Shown here piece by piece: positions 20,551 to 32,284 of a stretch of 54,194 nt of DNA. The position numbers and the translations under genes were made by a program. The stretch is from contig JAUCBJ010001195.1 in assembly GCA_032718475.1 (NCBI GenBank), positions 1 through 54,194 of the forward strand, written 5' to 3'. The notes beneath the pieces are model-generated. The model saw only the letters and a program-made list of their open reading frames with translations. It made no database searches and was not told the DNA's origin. The stretch is from Nemertoderma westbladi (lineage: Eukaryota; Xenacoelomorpha; Nemertodermatida; Nemertodermatidae). Position 1 is the stretch's first letter, and each line of letters opens with the position of its first letter.

Positions 20551-22046
20551 TGTCGTTTTACTACAATTTATCTCACAACAACAAGGGGTTATATAAAACA
20601 ATAAATTATCACACTCCCGTATAAAAATACATAAATAGCACAGACACAATATTTTATCATAATTCCAAGGCACTGAAAATTTCAGTACATATACCACAAA
20701 CGATCTTTGGGTCACATGCAAAAAATTCATTTAGTTTATCCTAAACCATGCTTCTATATCTCTACCTGACGCCTAGAGTAATCTTACAATCTCTTAATCT
20801 ATGTACAGTAGTTCATTCTATAAAGACTTCAGGAACTAAAGACTTCGGGAACTAAATTATCCGGGAATTAACGACCCCAATCTGTTTGTCTTGTGATAAA
20901 GTCTCTCATAAAGGAAAACATACAGTTTATCGCCATTCAAATACACAATTTATTTCGTAACCGACTGGACTAAAGTCAATATCACCTTCGGTTGGGTCTA
21001 TTTATTGTTTAATTACTATCCGAGAGGCCAAGGGTTTGTTTGCGAGTTCAGTCCGAGGGTAGGTGAACCGTTATCCTCAACTGCTAAGGGGAATAGCTAA
21101 TTAGTTATGAATTTATCTAATTATTGCAAAATCATTGTCGCCGTTTGTTGTTTCAATAAATAAACGATATTCAATATTTACTGTATGCATTCATTCTTGC
21201 ATCGTAATGATTAACGTTATAAATTAGCTCGTTATACATAACGCATAAACTCTCCAAGTTTACTCAAGAAGGATACGAGATCTGTAATATTTAAAGTCGC
21301 ATCATAGATATTCGCATGTCATTCATTATAAAAAAAACAGTAATGCGATTTATTTTTATTAATTCCTTTTAATTAATATTATATTATAAGTAATTGAATA
21401 AGTGTACCATATAGGCATACATCACAATATTAATGCAAGTCATGTGTTTTTTGGTGTAAACAATTGTATTCTTAAATTGTTACTTTTTCGATCGAATAGT
21501 TAAGCGGCTCTCTAGTTACGTAATAAATATTCGAGAACACTAAATTATTGTAACATTGAGTAATGCAGCATCAGGAGTTGAAGAGAAGAATGATTTGAAT
21601 CGCAATAACAATCGATGCAATATAGTCAAATACTAAAGTTCAATTAATTTAGTAACACTACTGTATATCGCTCTATGTTCTATTAAAGAATTGAGCAACT
21701 AAAAAGTATCAATTTAAGAAGAAAATTACTTATTACATGAAAAAAACGTAGTTAACATATTTCTTTTCAATATTCTCTCGACACTTTATTGACCTGACTG
21801 GCGCTCGGTAAATAAAATACCTCGAGAATAGTGAAAATACAGTTCTACTTTTTTCCTTTGAAATAAATAAATCAATGCTACATTTCAATCCTAATTATCT
21901 TTCTGATACTGTATATCTTTAATTACAAGTTTAGGCTTATTTAACTACAGACTATTTAACTACAGACTACAATAAATTATTTCATATTACAACGAGCCTC
22001 ACTAAACATCATTGACTTAAAAAAAAACTTCGACTCATTTACAACA
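20551..22046. other. Spacer upstream of ferritin
   Basis: AT-rich. Two or three units of the 16-bp minisatellite survive at 20820-20865. No coding exon is visible. The ferritin promoter and any non-coding first exon should lie here. I see no CAGTG-type iron-responsive-element loop in the last ~90 bp before the ATG, and no clear TATA box can be chosen in such AT-rich sequence. Confidence 0.5.
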
Positions 22047-22163
22047 ATGCTTTCCTATACATTTGCCGTGTTTATGGTATTTGCCTTGATAGACACGGTA
22101 AGGCCTACGTCTAATGTCATCTTACGTTTCCATGGAGATATGCAAAACGCAATAAACGACCAG
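22047..22163 (+). other. Ferritin coding exon 1
   Basis: ATG in the context ACAACAATGC; 39 codons in phase 0 encode the signal peptide and the start of helix A, ending AINDQ. The donor is CAG|GTATGT at 22164. The protein joins in frame to INREL of exon 2, restoring the ferritin helix A pattern. Confidence 0.88.
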
Positions 22164-25100
22164 GTATGTTGTATATGTGTGTGTAGGCTCACTGTGTTCG
22201 TATGTTGTGTGTGTGTGTAGGCTTACTGTGTTCGTATGTTGTGTATATATGTGTAGGCTTACTGTGTTCGTATGTTGTATATATGTGTGTGTAAGCTTAG
22301 GCCTACTGTGTGTGTTTAGGCATACTGTGTGTGTGTAGGCTTACTGTGTTCGTATGTTGTGTATATCTGTGTAGGCTTACTGTGTTCGTATGTTGTATAT
22401 ATGTGTGTGTAAGCTTAGGCCTACTGTGTGTGTTTAGGCATACTGTGTGTGTGTAGGCTTACTGTGTTCGTATGTTGTGTATAGTTGTGTAGGCTTACTG
22501 TGTTTGTATGTTGTTTGTGTATATGACGTGTATGTAGGCTTACTGTGTTCGTATGTTGTGTATATATGTGTGTAGGCTTACTGTGTTCGTATGTTGTGTA
22601 TACGTGTGTAGGCTTACTGTGTAGACTTACTGTGTTCTTGGGGAGTTTATATATGCTGGTAGGCTTACTGCGTTCGAATTAACTATCATTGTCTTTTGTG
22701 TTAGAAGTGGCTACTGACCGGACCCGTTGACCGGACCATCTCAATACCATATTGAAGCTTTATATTTGATTTATTGATGATTATTTGATTATTTATTTAT
22801 TTTTACCCCAACACGCCCATGTAACCTGCTCCTTTACTAACCTGCTCCTTTAAATGGCAAAGGGACCGGTTTATGGTCAGAGGCGCAGCGAGCCCTTATG
22901 GCGCCCGGAGGAATGAAGCTGAGATAGCGCCTCCCACCCCCCCCCCCCCCCCCCCCCATTCAATAATTTTAACTTTTCATTTATGACGGTTTTTTGTAAT
23001 ATTATATATATATAACAAACAGTATACACTATAATATCAAATCCTGAAATATATTATATACAAGTTTGATATAGTGCAATTATAATACATTGAATGGCGA
23101 GCGAAGCGAGCCGAGAACATTTTTACATTTTTCGCTTATGACACATGTCCTGTATGTATGTATACTGTATCACAATCCCTGAATTTTTAATGATTTGTCC
23201 TATTTTTACAAGAATACCCTGACATTTGCCTGTCATTTCAGCGCCCCTGGGTGAGTGCGCCCGGGGGAACATTCCCCCCCCCTCGCTACGCCTCGCTACG
23301 GCTCCTGTCAGTAGCCTATACCTTTTGTGTTACTTGTTTCAATTGGCGCTTTTTTGTTTCTTTACAGCAAACCTTTATATTATCATTCGACCTCATTATT
23401 TATTGGCAAACTGTACAATTTTGTTTATTTCCTTAGATTAACAGAGAGAGCTTCACGCCTGTTACACATACATGTCAATGTCGGCCTATTTTGTTTATTT
23501 CCTTAGATTAACAGAGAGCTTCACGCCTGTTACACATACATGTCAATGTCGGCCTATTTTGTTTATTTCCTTAGATTAACAGAGAGCTTCACGCCTGTTA
23601 CACATACATGTCAATGTCGGCCTATTTTGTTTATTTCCTTAGATTAACAGAGAGCTTCACGCCTGTTACACATACATGTCAATGTCGGCCTATTTTGTTT
23701 ATTTCCTTAGATTAACAGAGAGCTTCACGCCTGTTACACATACATGTCAATGTCGGCCTATTTTGTTTATTTCCTTAGATTAACAGAGAGCTTCACGCCT
23801 GTTACACATACATGTCAATGTCGGCCTATTTTGTTTATTTCCTTAGATTAACAGAGAGCTTCACGCCTGTTACACATACATGTCAATGTCGGCCTATTTT
23901 GTTTATTTCCTTAGATTAACAGAGAGTTTCACGCCTGTTACACATACATGTCAATGTCGGCCTATTTTCTTTATTTCCTTAGATTAACAGAGAGAGCTTC
24001 ACGCCTGTTACACATACATGTCTAATGTCGGCCTATTTTGTTTATTTCCTTAGATTAACAGAGAGCTTCACGCCTGTTACACATACATGTCTAATGTCGG
24101 CCTATTTTGTTTATTTCCTTAGATTAACAGAGAGCTTCACGCCTGTTACACATACATGTCAATGTCGGCCTATTTTGACAGGGATGATGTGGCATTCCCT
24201 GTCATTGCAGAACATTTCAGGGACATGAGTCTGGAAGAATTTGAACACGCTAAAAAGGTTAGTTCGTTGGTTATCATCTGTGAGTTGAGTGGATTTATTC
24301 AAATTAATATAAACTAATTTAAAATGTTATGGATATATATATAATTTATTGACGACTTGGATTATATAAACAGTATCAATAATTAAATACTCATCACAAA
24401 ATAAACCGAGGTTGTCCATATTTAAACAATTAGAAAATAATCACGAAATCACATACTAAAACTATATTCTAGAATATAGTTTTAGGAGCAGGAAAAGGAG
24501 CAGGTTACAGTGGCAGTGTCTTCTATCCAAAAACTAAATAAGGAAGTAGATAACGACCAATTTGCGCCATTATTTGATCTCGTATATAGGCCTGGGCGCA
24601 CTCTATATTGACCGATGTAGGATGTGATCTCTTTTAACTACAATTTATTTCTTAAAGGTGATCGCTTTATCAAGATACAAATTTGATCGGATGGCTTTAT
24701 TATTAGGGATCGTTTAGGACAAATCCGTCTTCCATTGAATTTGAATAAATAATCAATGAAAGAAGATCTGAATTAGGCTGGTCGCTTTGGGTTCTTTCAT
24801 TGATTTCAGTAATACTTTTTCCTCGGCATAATTTCAAATTAGTAATCAGATGTTTTCGCGTAAGATTTTGGCTAGAACCGGTATTATTTTTTGTTAATCG
24901 CCAAATTTTAATATGTTATACTTCGGATGATCCGTGTTCGCATACATTCTGTTTTTTTTTAAATCAAATCAAATCAATTTTTTTTTAATTTTCTCAACAT
25001 AACATACTGCACAATACAAACGTGCAGTTTATTATATGTAAATATGATAATTATAAATGTAAATAATTTAATCGATTAACAGCATCTCCTTTCATGTTTT

Positions 25101-25856
25101 TAAAGGATCAACTTCCCTTTATTAAAATAAATCTACAATTGATATAAATCCTATATAATTCCAGTTGATGTCGTACCAAAATCTCCGGGGAGGTACCGTG
25201 TCCCTGAAGCCGATTCCGAAACCGAAACTCGACGACTGGCGTTCACCTTTACGCGCGTTCACCGAGGCGTTAAACCTCGAGAAAAACGTAACCGGGTATC
25301 TTTACGAGTTACACCAACTCGCCGGAGCCAAGTCCGACAATCATCTTCAAAATTTCCTTGATGGTAAATTTTATTAATAATATTGTACATATATGCTTGT
25401 CATCACTTAGTCTGGTTGTAATTAATTTTGTAACTAAGGTATTTTTATTCAGATATTAAACTGGTAAAGTGTGTTGGTATCCCGTTCTATTCTTTATTAT
25501 ACTTCATCATAATAAATTAAAAGAAATTTGTATTTCCAGCTACAAATTTTATAATTGTATCTTAACATTCCTTAACGGTAACGCCTATACACAGGAGTAA
25601 GTAAGTTTACTGTAGATAGATGAAACATTAATAGATTTTCGTAGCATATTATACCTCAAGAGAGCAACATGTGATTTTACGGATGGGCATTTAATAATAG
25701 CGTAAATATAATTCTTATTACTTTATAGAAGACTTTATACAACCCGGTGTCGTTGACATAAAGGAGATCGCAAACTATGTAACTCAACTCACGCGCCTTG
25801 GCCACGGAATGGGGGAACACATCTTCGAACAAAATCTCTCGAAAAAGAACACTTAG
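22047..25856 (+). CDS. Ferritin, secreted type (four coding exons)
   Basis: Joining 22047-22163, 24123-24257, 25165-25363 and 25729-25856 gives 192 codons, normal for a secreted ferritin. Residues 1-22 or so form a hydrophobic signal peptide (MLSYTFAVFMVFALI), so the protein should enter the secretory route. The four-helix ferritin core follows: AINDQ/INRELHACYTYMSMSAYFDRDD, SLEEFEHAK, ALNLEKNVTGYLYELHQLA, then IKEIANYVTQL and MGEHIFEQ. Ferroxidase-type residues are visible: Glu in INREL, Tyr in CYTY, Glu and His in EEFEH, and Glu in NLEKN. The usual Gln of helix D seems replaced by Gly (QPGVVDIKE). All introns are GT-AG. The family stores iron in a 24-subunit shell. Ten decoy copies of the exon 2 acceptor lie in intron 1. 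Confidence 0.93.
22164..22690. repeat. GT-rich minisatellite in ferritin intron 1
   Basis: Units of about 36-40 bp contain GTGTAGGCTTACTGTGTTCG then TATGTTGTGTATATATGT. A larger duplicated block includes TAAGCTTAGGCCTACTGTG. It begins at the exon 1 donor. Confidence 0.85.
22691..23420. other. Rest of ferritin intron 1
   Basis: A C-run (about 22 bases) lies at 22936-22957, with GC-richer patches CGAGCGAAGCGAGCCGAG near 23098 and a CTCGCTACG repeat near 23282. These look like fragments of dispersed repeats. Short plus-strand open stretches at 23226-23441 have no domain and are not called. Confidence 0.5.
23421..24177 (+). repeat. 68-bp tandem array of ferritin exon 2 acceptor plus exon 5' part
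   Basis: Eleven acceptors TTTATTTCCTTAG end at 23436, 23506, 23574, 23642, 23710, 23778, 23846, 23914, 23982, 24053 and 24122. Each is followed by the start of exon 2 (ATTAACAGAGAGCTTC to GGCCTATTTTG). Only the last continues into the rest of the exon. Units are 68 bp, with 70, 71 and 69 bp where AG or T is added. The junction shares ATTTTG between exon and intron, suggesting a microhomology-based origin. Reading on from an upstream acceptor meets a stop within one or two units. Confidence 0.95.
24123..24257 (+). other. Ferritin coding exon 2
   Basis: 45 codons in phase 0 from the eleventh acceptor (AG at 24121-24122) to the donor AAG|GTTAG. It encodes INRELHAC, YMSMSAYFDRDD, PVIAEHFRDM and LEEFEHAKK (helices A and B of ferritin). 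Its first ~52 nt are the sequence amplified upstream. Confidence 0.9.
24258..25164. other. Ferritin intron 2
   Basis: AT-rich, GT-AG, with no internal gene seen. The acceptor is TATATAATTCCAG. Confidence 0.8.
25165..25363 (+). other. Ferritin coding exon 3
   Basis: 66 codons plus one base. It starts LMSYQNLRGGTVSLKPI and includes LNLEKNVTGYLYELHQLA (helix C), ending NFLD. The donor is ATG|GTAAAT. The exon is markedly richer in C and G than its introns, as expected for coding sequence. Confidence 0.92.
25364..25728. other. Ferritin intron 3
   Basis: AT-rich, GT-AG; acceptor TTACTTTATAG. Nothing else is visible. Confidence 0.8.
25729..25856 (+). other. Ferritin coding exon 4
   Basis: Two bases complete a Glu codon, then 41 sense codons run to TAG at 25854-25856. 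It encodes helices D and E (DIKEIANYVTQLTRLG, GMGEHIFEQ) and a short basic tail. Confidence 0.9.
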
Positions 25857-25926
25857 ATGAACAATATTTCGGATTTGTTCATCCTCAACTAACTCATTTT
25901 ATAATAGTTAATTAATTACATATTTT

Positions 25927-25932
25927 AATAAA
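25927..25932 (+). promoter_or_regulatory. Ferritin polyadenylation signal
   Basis: AATAAA about 70 bp after the ferritin stop codon, the first such hexamer downstream. Confidence 0.65.
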
Positions 25933-26309
25933 CAATAATAATTACTAACTATATATTTATATTCTTATATTATATTAATATAATCAAAATGAAACTAATT
26001 GCTAGGAATGTAGGTTGATTATAGATTACATCTGTATTATTTTGTCATAATATTATTAGCTAGTGATGTACATTAGATTACCGGTACTACTGGCAGTAAA
26101 ATAAAATTGTGTTTATTCGAGTTCAGTACATAAATTCTGGAGTATTATAACTGGCAGAATGTATCTGATGAGTTGCTCATCGACTTGAGTTTCACACTAT
26201 GATCGTATGAAAAATAATACAGTGCAAAATAGTAAAAAATAGTAAAAACGTAAAAAAGTAGTTTAAAAAAAATGTATCCGAGGCTTGAATCAGGGCTGTA
26301 TGTGTGGGG
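25933..26309. other. Spacer, no gene seen
   Basis: AT-rich sequence between the ferritin 3' end and the LINE B remnant. Confidence 0.5.
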
Positions 26310-26425
26310 CCTTCGCGCAGCACGAGGCTCACTTATCAGATACTACTCGTACTACTAGGATCGGCATGCTGCATTGCAGCTGCATTTTTAAGAATGCTGT
26401 GCCGGCTTGTCAACAAAATTGCACC
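26310..26425 (-). mobile_element. LINE B 3' end, left of the BEL insertion
   Basis: The reverse complement matches the end of the LINE B fragment in LINE A (AATTTTGTTGACAAGCCGGC, then TGCAGCTGCAATGCAGCATG). It continues past the point where that fragment stops. It is split from its remainder at 37910 by the BEL element. The duplicated target GCACC lies at 26421-26425. The true 3' limit near 26310 is estimated. Confidence 0.75.
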
Positions 26426-26718
26426 TGTGCCGTCGACGACAGACAAGGGCATGGCCTATATGGACTTAGACTGATAGACTGATATAGGACTTATTATATT
26501 ATGTACCGGTAAGGGCGAGTTGATTGACTGACTCGGTTGGTCTTTGGTACTGCCCCTGTACACGGTACCTGGGTACCGAAGCCTATGCCTATATCAGTAC
26601 CGTATATTATTGTGTACCATATATACTGATATACATTATATGAGATCGAAGGAATACCAGCACCGACCATTGAATATATTTTACTTATACCTCGTCGATC
26701 CCTAACAACGACGACACA
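26426..26718 (+). repeat. BEL/Pao 5' LTR
   Basis: 293 bp, TG...CA ends, matching 37617-37909 at every base I compared. Immediately after it lies CTTCGAACCGG (26719-26729), whose complement CCGGTTCGAAG resembles a tRNA T-arm rather than a tRNA 3' end. That makes it a possible unusual primer-binding site. Confidence 0.92.
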
Positions 26719-27022
26719 CTTCGAACCGGATTATTTGATCAGCCTTCGGCCTAACGTCAACCATCATTTATCAAATCCCGCCTGACTAATGGTAATGACT
26801 GAATGATGGATCCTACAGACCTATGTATATCTAGTAGGCCTAACGGCTATTACGGTCTACTGCCGTCCCTAGCCTAAGCCTAACTCTGTAAGTTGACATA
26901 TACCGCTCTGCCATACCGGTAAGTGGATATCTACCATCCGAAGGCCTATCTGTTCAACGGTATCAAACCTATCCATATCTGTGCTTCTGTTCACCAGAAC
27001 TCCAGTTTCTGTTAGTCACAGA

Positions 27023-30000
27023 ATGTCTGACAGTGAACCTGATACAAACGAAACTCTGCCAGCTACGAATATTTCTCAGCCAAATGGGCCTGGGGTCAGT
27101 TTGAACCAAAATGAAACTGAGACCCTAAAAAGGGCTCGTAAACAAGCCCGTACAAAGGCCAATAACCTTATCGCCGATCTTTTAAACTATAAATCTATGG
27201 GTCCGAATGTAGATATTGATGACCTTGCTTACAAAATTCATCAATTGGAGAATCACCGAATTAGCTTATCCAACCTAAATGACCAGCTTGCTTTATCTGG
27301 CTGTGTTGATTCCATTACCGGTAAATATGATCAGGAAATCGATGAAATTCTTTTTAAGTCAAACCGCCTTCTTACTCGGTTAGAAAAATCGGTAGATATT
27401 ATTTCCTCTTCTAACTCAGTTAGCAACTGAACCAATTCTGAAGATGCTACTGGGTTACCTAAGGTTGAAGTACCTAAATTCCATGGCGAATACACCGAAT
27501 GGCGCCCATTTTGGGACCAATTCTCGGCCTCTATAGATAGCCGCAATATTCCAGCCATTAGAAAATTTGTTTATCTCCGCCAAGCCTTAAAGGGTGATGC
27601 TAAGGATGCCCTCGATGGACTCGAAGCAACTTCCCAAAACTATCCAATAGCCATCAATCTCCTGAAACAACGCTATGGTAATCCTAATTTCCTGATAGGA
27701 GTTTATGCCACTAAATTATGCAATCAACCTAGCATACCATGTAATGATGTCCAAACATTCAGGAAATCTCTTAATTCTTTCCAGTCTGCACTCAGACAAA
27801 TTAAGTGTCTTGCTTTGGAAATTGATGAGACAAATAAATCTGCCTCTTCTTCTCCAGATTCACAGTCCGATTTAACTTCTCTACTAATTGCCCCACTTCT
27901 CCTTCAGAAACTTCCTCCGGATGTTGTTCTTGAATGGAACCGTCTTCACACCACAGACCGCTTCAATTTGGAAGGTTTATTGTGTTTTGCGCATTCTGAG
28001 TTAGAGACTCGTGAATCTATGGATTTCACCAACCAAACATTGAAATCGATGGCTGGTAGACAGCCTATCTCTGCTACAAGACAGTATCAGCCAGCAACAA
28101 TAGCTGCTCTTCCGGTTTCAGAATCCATTAGACTCTGTCCAGCCTGTAAGGGTAAACCCCATAGTATAAAATATTGTAGAGAATTTGAATCCAAAACTCC
28201 ACATGAACGTGGTAAATTAATAAAATCCTCCGGGTATTGTGAGAATTGTCTTGGTCCACACAATATCTCTAACTGCTCGTCAACTGGCACCTGCCGTTTT
28301 TGTGGTAGGAATCATCATTCGATGCTTTGTTATGCAAGAACTAAATCATCTAAAATGTCTGGAGTTGGAGATTCACCTTATGTGGTTAAGTCCCCAGTGG
28401 CCAAGTGTTCATCTAACCCCCCTCAGCGTCCACCTAGTAGTAAACTTAATGTAACACCCACTGGTCAACAACTGTCTCCCAATGTGTCTCCATGGCAACC
28501 ATCCTCCAGGATCGAACCTTCGATACCTGCTATTGAGTCCAGATCCTGCTCCATCTTTGTTAAGATTGCCCGGGCGTTTATTACCCCACCAAATTCAGAT
28601 GAAGGAATTTGGATTTCAGTATACTTAGACGATGGGTCGAAAAGGTCTTATGTGATCAATGATATTACTAATCAGATATCTTTACCAGTTATTACTCACC
28701 AACAGTTCACTACTGGTGCATTTGGTGGTCATCTAAGTACACAGGATTCTTCCCTAGTCTCATTTTCAGTTAGAAGTCAATTTTCTCCAACGCCTTTGGC
28801 TCTATCTGCATGGACTACTCCCATAGTCTGTTCACCTCTCACTCAAGAATATTTGCCTTGCCTACCTCCTAACTTGGCCCATCTTCATCCTTGGGCTGAT
28901 GATTTTAATGGAGGCCCACGCACTATCTCTTTAATGATTGGTGCTGACCAACTCCACTTAGTAACTGGCGAAACCCTCTATAATGTTGGTCTACCCCGTC
29001 CAGTTTCTACCTTCTTCGGTTTTGTTTTATCTGGTCCTCTAGTGACTGGGAATCTTGCCTCCCAAACCCACTATACACCATCTATGCTTGTTAGTGAGCC
29101 TGACATTGCCCAACTTTGGTCCTTGGAAACAATTGGAATTCGGGATTCCCTCCTTGACCAAGATGGCGATATTTTCCCTCAACCAGCCAAATCCACAGTC
29201 AATAATAACCGCTACCAGGTTCAATTGCCATTTCTAGGTCATAAACGTCCTTTGCCTAACTCCTCTATTGTTGCCAGACAGCAAAGTCGAACTATGACTC
29301 GTGTAAGTGCTGCTCATCTTCCATTGTATACTGGAAAAATAGCGAAGCTCCAGCTTGATAACATAGTTGAACTCTCCACAACTGACGATAATGTTGGATA
29401 CTTTCTACCCCATCATGGTGTTTGGAAACATGATAAACTGCGTGTGGTCTTTAATGGCTCCTCCAGTGATAGCAAAGGCACTAGCCTTAATGACTGCCTA
29501 GACTCTGGTCCTAACCTATTAGGATCTATGGTTGACATAACCTTAAGGGCTCGCCTTCGACCCTATCTAGTTGTTGCAGATATCGTTGCTGCTTTTCACC
29601 AGATAGAACTCTACCCATCCGACCGACAGTGAGTTAAGTTTTTCTGGGGCAATGAATCTTGGCAATTTATCAGAGTTCCATTTGGCCTTATATCCAGCCC
29701 ATACCATCTCCATTCGGTTGCAATTCACCATATCACGGAGAATACTGATGCTTGCTTTGCTGCTCAACTGATTTCATCAATATATTGTGATGATGTTTTC
29801 CGCAGTGAAGATCATCTATCTACAGCCCAGGACTTCCTACGACGAGCTATTCATCTGTTCAGCTTGGCTGCTATGGAGCTCAAACCGGTTGACAATCCCA
29901 ATAAGATACTTGGTGTACCTTGGAACACTAATGAGGACACTATCTATGTTGATGTAACTGTTGTCGATATCCCTACATCTTTTACCCGTCGTAATCTTAT

Positions 30001-31980
30001 CCGTTCATTCTCCAAGGTCTTTGACTCTTTGGGACTCTGCTATCCTTGGACAATTCGACCTCGATTACTTCTTCAACAGTCTTGGTCTGTAGGTGGTCGT
30101 TGGGATGATCCCGTATCTCCCAATATCCAAGCTCAGTGGATCAGCTGGGCAAGTGAAGCCACAACACAACATATCCCAATATTTCCACGATGTGTTTATA
30201 TCAATGACAATTGTGTATTGCATATCTTCTGTGATGCCTCCAAAGTGGCCTATGCTTGTCTGGCCTATATCGTCCATCCTGGAGAATCCTCGACACTTTT
30301 CTTTGGGAAAGCTCGTGTGGCCCCTCTCAAACCGAAGCATAGTATACCTCGCCTAGAACTACTAGGTGCTACTTTAGGTGCTCGTGTAGCACATCACCTC
30401 TGCCTCGACGTCATTCAACCTCAACGTGTTGTCATATGGACAGATTCAATGGCAGTTCTTTGGTGGTTACGAAAGGGTGTTTCTAAACGTGACATCTTTG
30501 TTGCTAATCGCCTTCTAGAGATAACCAAGCTCATCCCGTCTGATCATAGTGGTTATGAGTGGCGCTATGTTCCCTCTCAAAGCAACCCTGCAGATATACC
30601 AACACGAGGATGTAGTCTTTCTCAATTAGCTGATTCGGCCCTCTATAAAGAAGGGCCTCCATTTCTCATTGATGAAGAATGTAACTGGCCCAGTAGTCCG
30701 ACTCCTCCAGCTCAGTTATTAGTGATATCTGAACCACAGACAAATTCACTAACTCCAATCGTTTCTCTTAAGAAATATTCTAGCTTCGATACTTTGATTC
30801 GGGTTGTTGCTTACATTCACCGTTTCATTCATAACTGTGCCCAAAAATCTGCCGCTGCATGCAGGAAGGGTGCATTAGTTGGATCAGAACTGACATCAGC
30901 TACCAACTATCTTATAAGATTGGAACAGAGACATCTCTTTGCTGATGAATTCCAGATGCTATCTGCAGATCCTTTTGCTGCCTTGCCTAAATCATCTTCA
31001 TTGTGGCGATATCATCCTACTCTGTTTAATGGCTTAATTGTCTTGGTTCCACGCAACCGCCAGGAACCCACCTTACCAATACTCCCCTATAAGAGTCATT
31101 TAACATCCCTGTTGGTAAAACATTTCCATAGTGCTCTTTGCCATCAAGGTTATGATGCTACACTTTCTGAGATTCGTACACGATTTTGGATCCCAAAGGG
31201 ACGTGCATTGGTACGCAAACTCATTTTCGATTGCCCCAAATGTCATCGTTATCGCTGTGTTCCATACCGTAGTTCTGAATCTGCCTTACAACCATTTCGG
31301 ATTCAACCTACAGTGCCATTTCGGCATGTGGGCGTTGATTTCTTTGGTCCATTATATTTAAAGGAGAAAATTAAAGCCTGGGCCATTCTATTCACCTGTG
31401 CCTGTGTCCGGGCCATCCACCTGGAGATTGTTTCAGACCAATCGGCTGCAACTACACATCTGGCCTTTCGTAAGTTTTTGGCCCGTCGAGTCCGGCCCCT
31501 TACTCCTATTACTTTTCATTCTGATAATGCGAAAACATTTCGCAAATTATCTTGCATGAAATTCCCATCGCATGTGGTGGATTGGGAATTTATTCCTGCT
31601 CGTAGTCCTGCATGGGGAGGATTTTGGGAACGAATGGTGAAGACTGTGAAATTTTGCATGAAGACTCTTTGCCACAAGCTCTTACTTACCTTGCCCCAAC
31701 TTGAAGCCGTGGTATGTGAAGTTGAAGCTGTTGTGAATCTGCGGCCATTGTTGCCAGTCTCCACAGATCCCAATGATACAAATTCAATAACCCCCGCCCA
31801 CTTCCTATATGGTTCACCACCGCCAGTTTCGGATCTTGAAATTGACACGGTGGTAATTGCCGAACCAGATATCCGTCGATCACTATTACAAAGGGAACGT
31901 GCCAATCGTGAGGTTTGGAAGTTGTTTTCATCGCGATATATGAATACTCTCGCAACATGGCGCACAACAGGTTCCAGTGG
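27023..31980 (+). pseudogene. BEL/Pao gag-pol, first part, two in-frame TGA
   Basis: One frame encodes, in order: a charged gag N-terminus (27023-27427); TGA at 27428-27430; the DUF1759-like gag core (VPKFHGEYTEWRPFWDQF); Cys/His knuckles (CPACKGKPHSIKYC, CRFCGRNHHSMLC); and an aspartic protease-like VYLDDGSKRSYV. Then come the reverse transcriptase (VVADIVAAFHQIELYPSDRQ, TGA at 29630-29632, IYCDDVF), RNase H (HIFCDASKVAYAC), and the integrase zinc finger (HQGYDATL, CPKCHRYRC) with core residues VGVDFFGP, FHSDNAKTF and FWERMVK. The frame ends at the Gypsy insertion and resumes at 37207. The ATG at 27023 is the first in frame. Both TGA could be CGA changed at CpG, or sites of readthrough. Confidence 0.88.
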
Positions 31981-32261
31981 TGTGGTGATATGGAATAACT
32001 CAAGGGTGAGCGTGAGGCTATATAATATCAGTATATTATGTATTAATATGTCTGACAGTGCAGTGCAGAAGTGTACCGGTGTAGGCTTTAGGAAGCCGAA
32101 GTGCAGTACTACAGAAGTACTGATGATCAGCTGATCTGCCGATGTCACTAGGCAACCAACGTAATCAGGGTACATCATAAATGTAACTTAATAATAACCA
32201 GCCACCAAATATATGTAAAATAATATATATATAAGAGTGTGAACCACTGGATGTCACTACA
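31981..32261 (-). repeat. Gypsy 3' LTR
   Basis: 281 bp. Read on the minus strand it starts with a TATA-like run (CTTATATATATATTATTTT) about 25 bases in, a plausible promoter. It matches 36921-37201. Confidence 0.93.
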
Positions 32262-32270
32262 CCCCCCTTC
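32262..32270 (-). promoter_or_regulatory. Gypsy polypurine tract
   Basis: GAAGGGGGG on the minus strand, directly before the 3' LTR, where second-strand synthesis is primed in LTR elements. Confidence 0.75.
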
Positions 32271-32284
32271 TAGCTCGTTATGAG

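Noticed and set aside
24025-24228. 67-codon plus-strand ORF across the ferritin array
   Set aside because: Out-of-frame reading of the 68-bp repeats. The true exon 2 frame begins at 24123 and matches ferritin.
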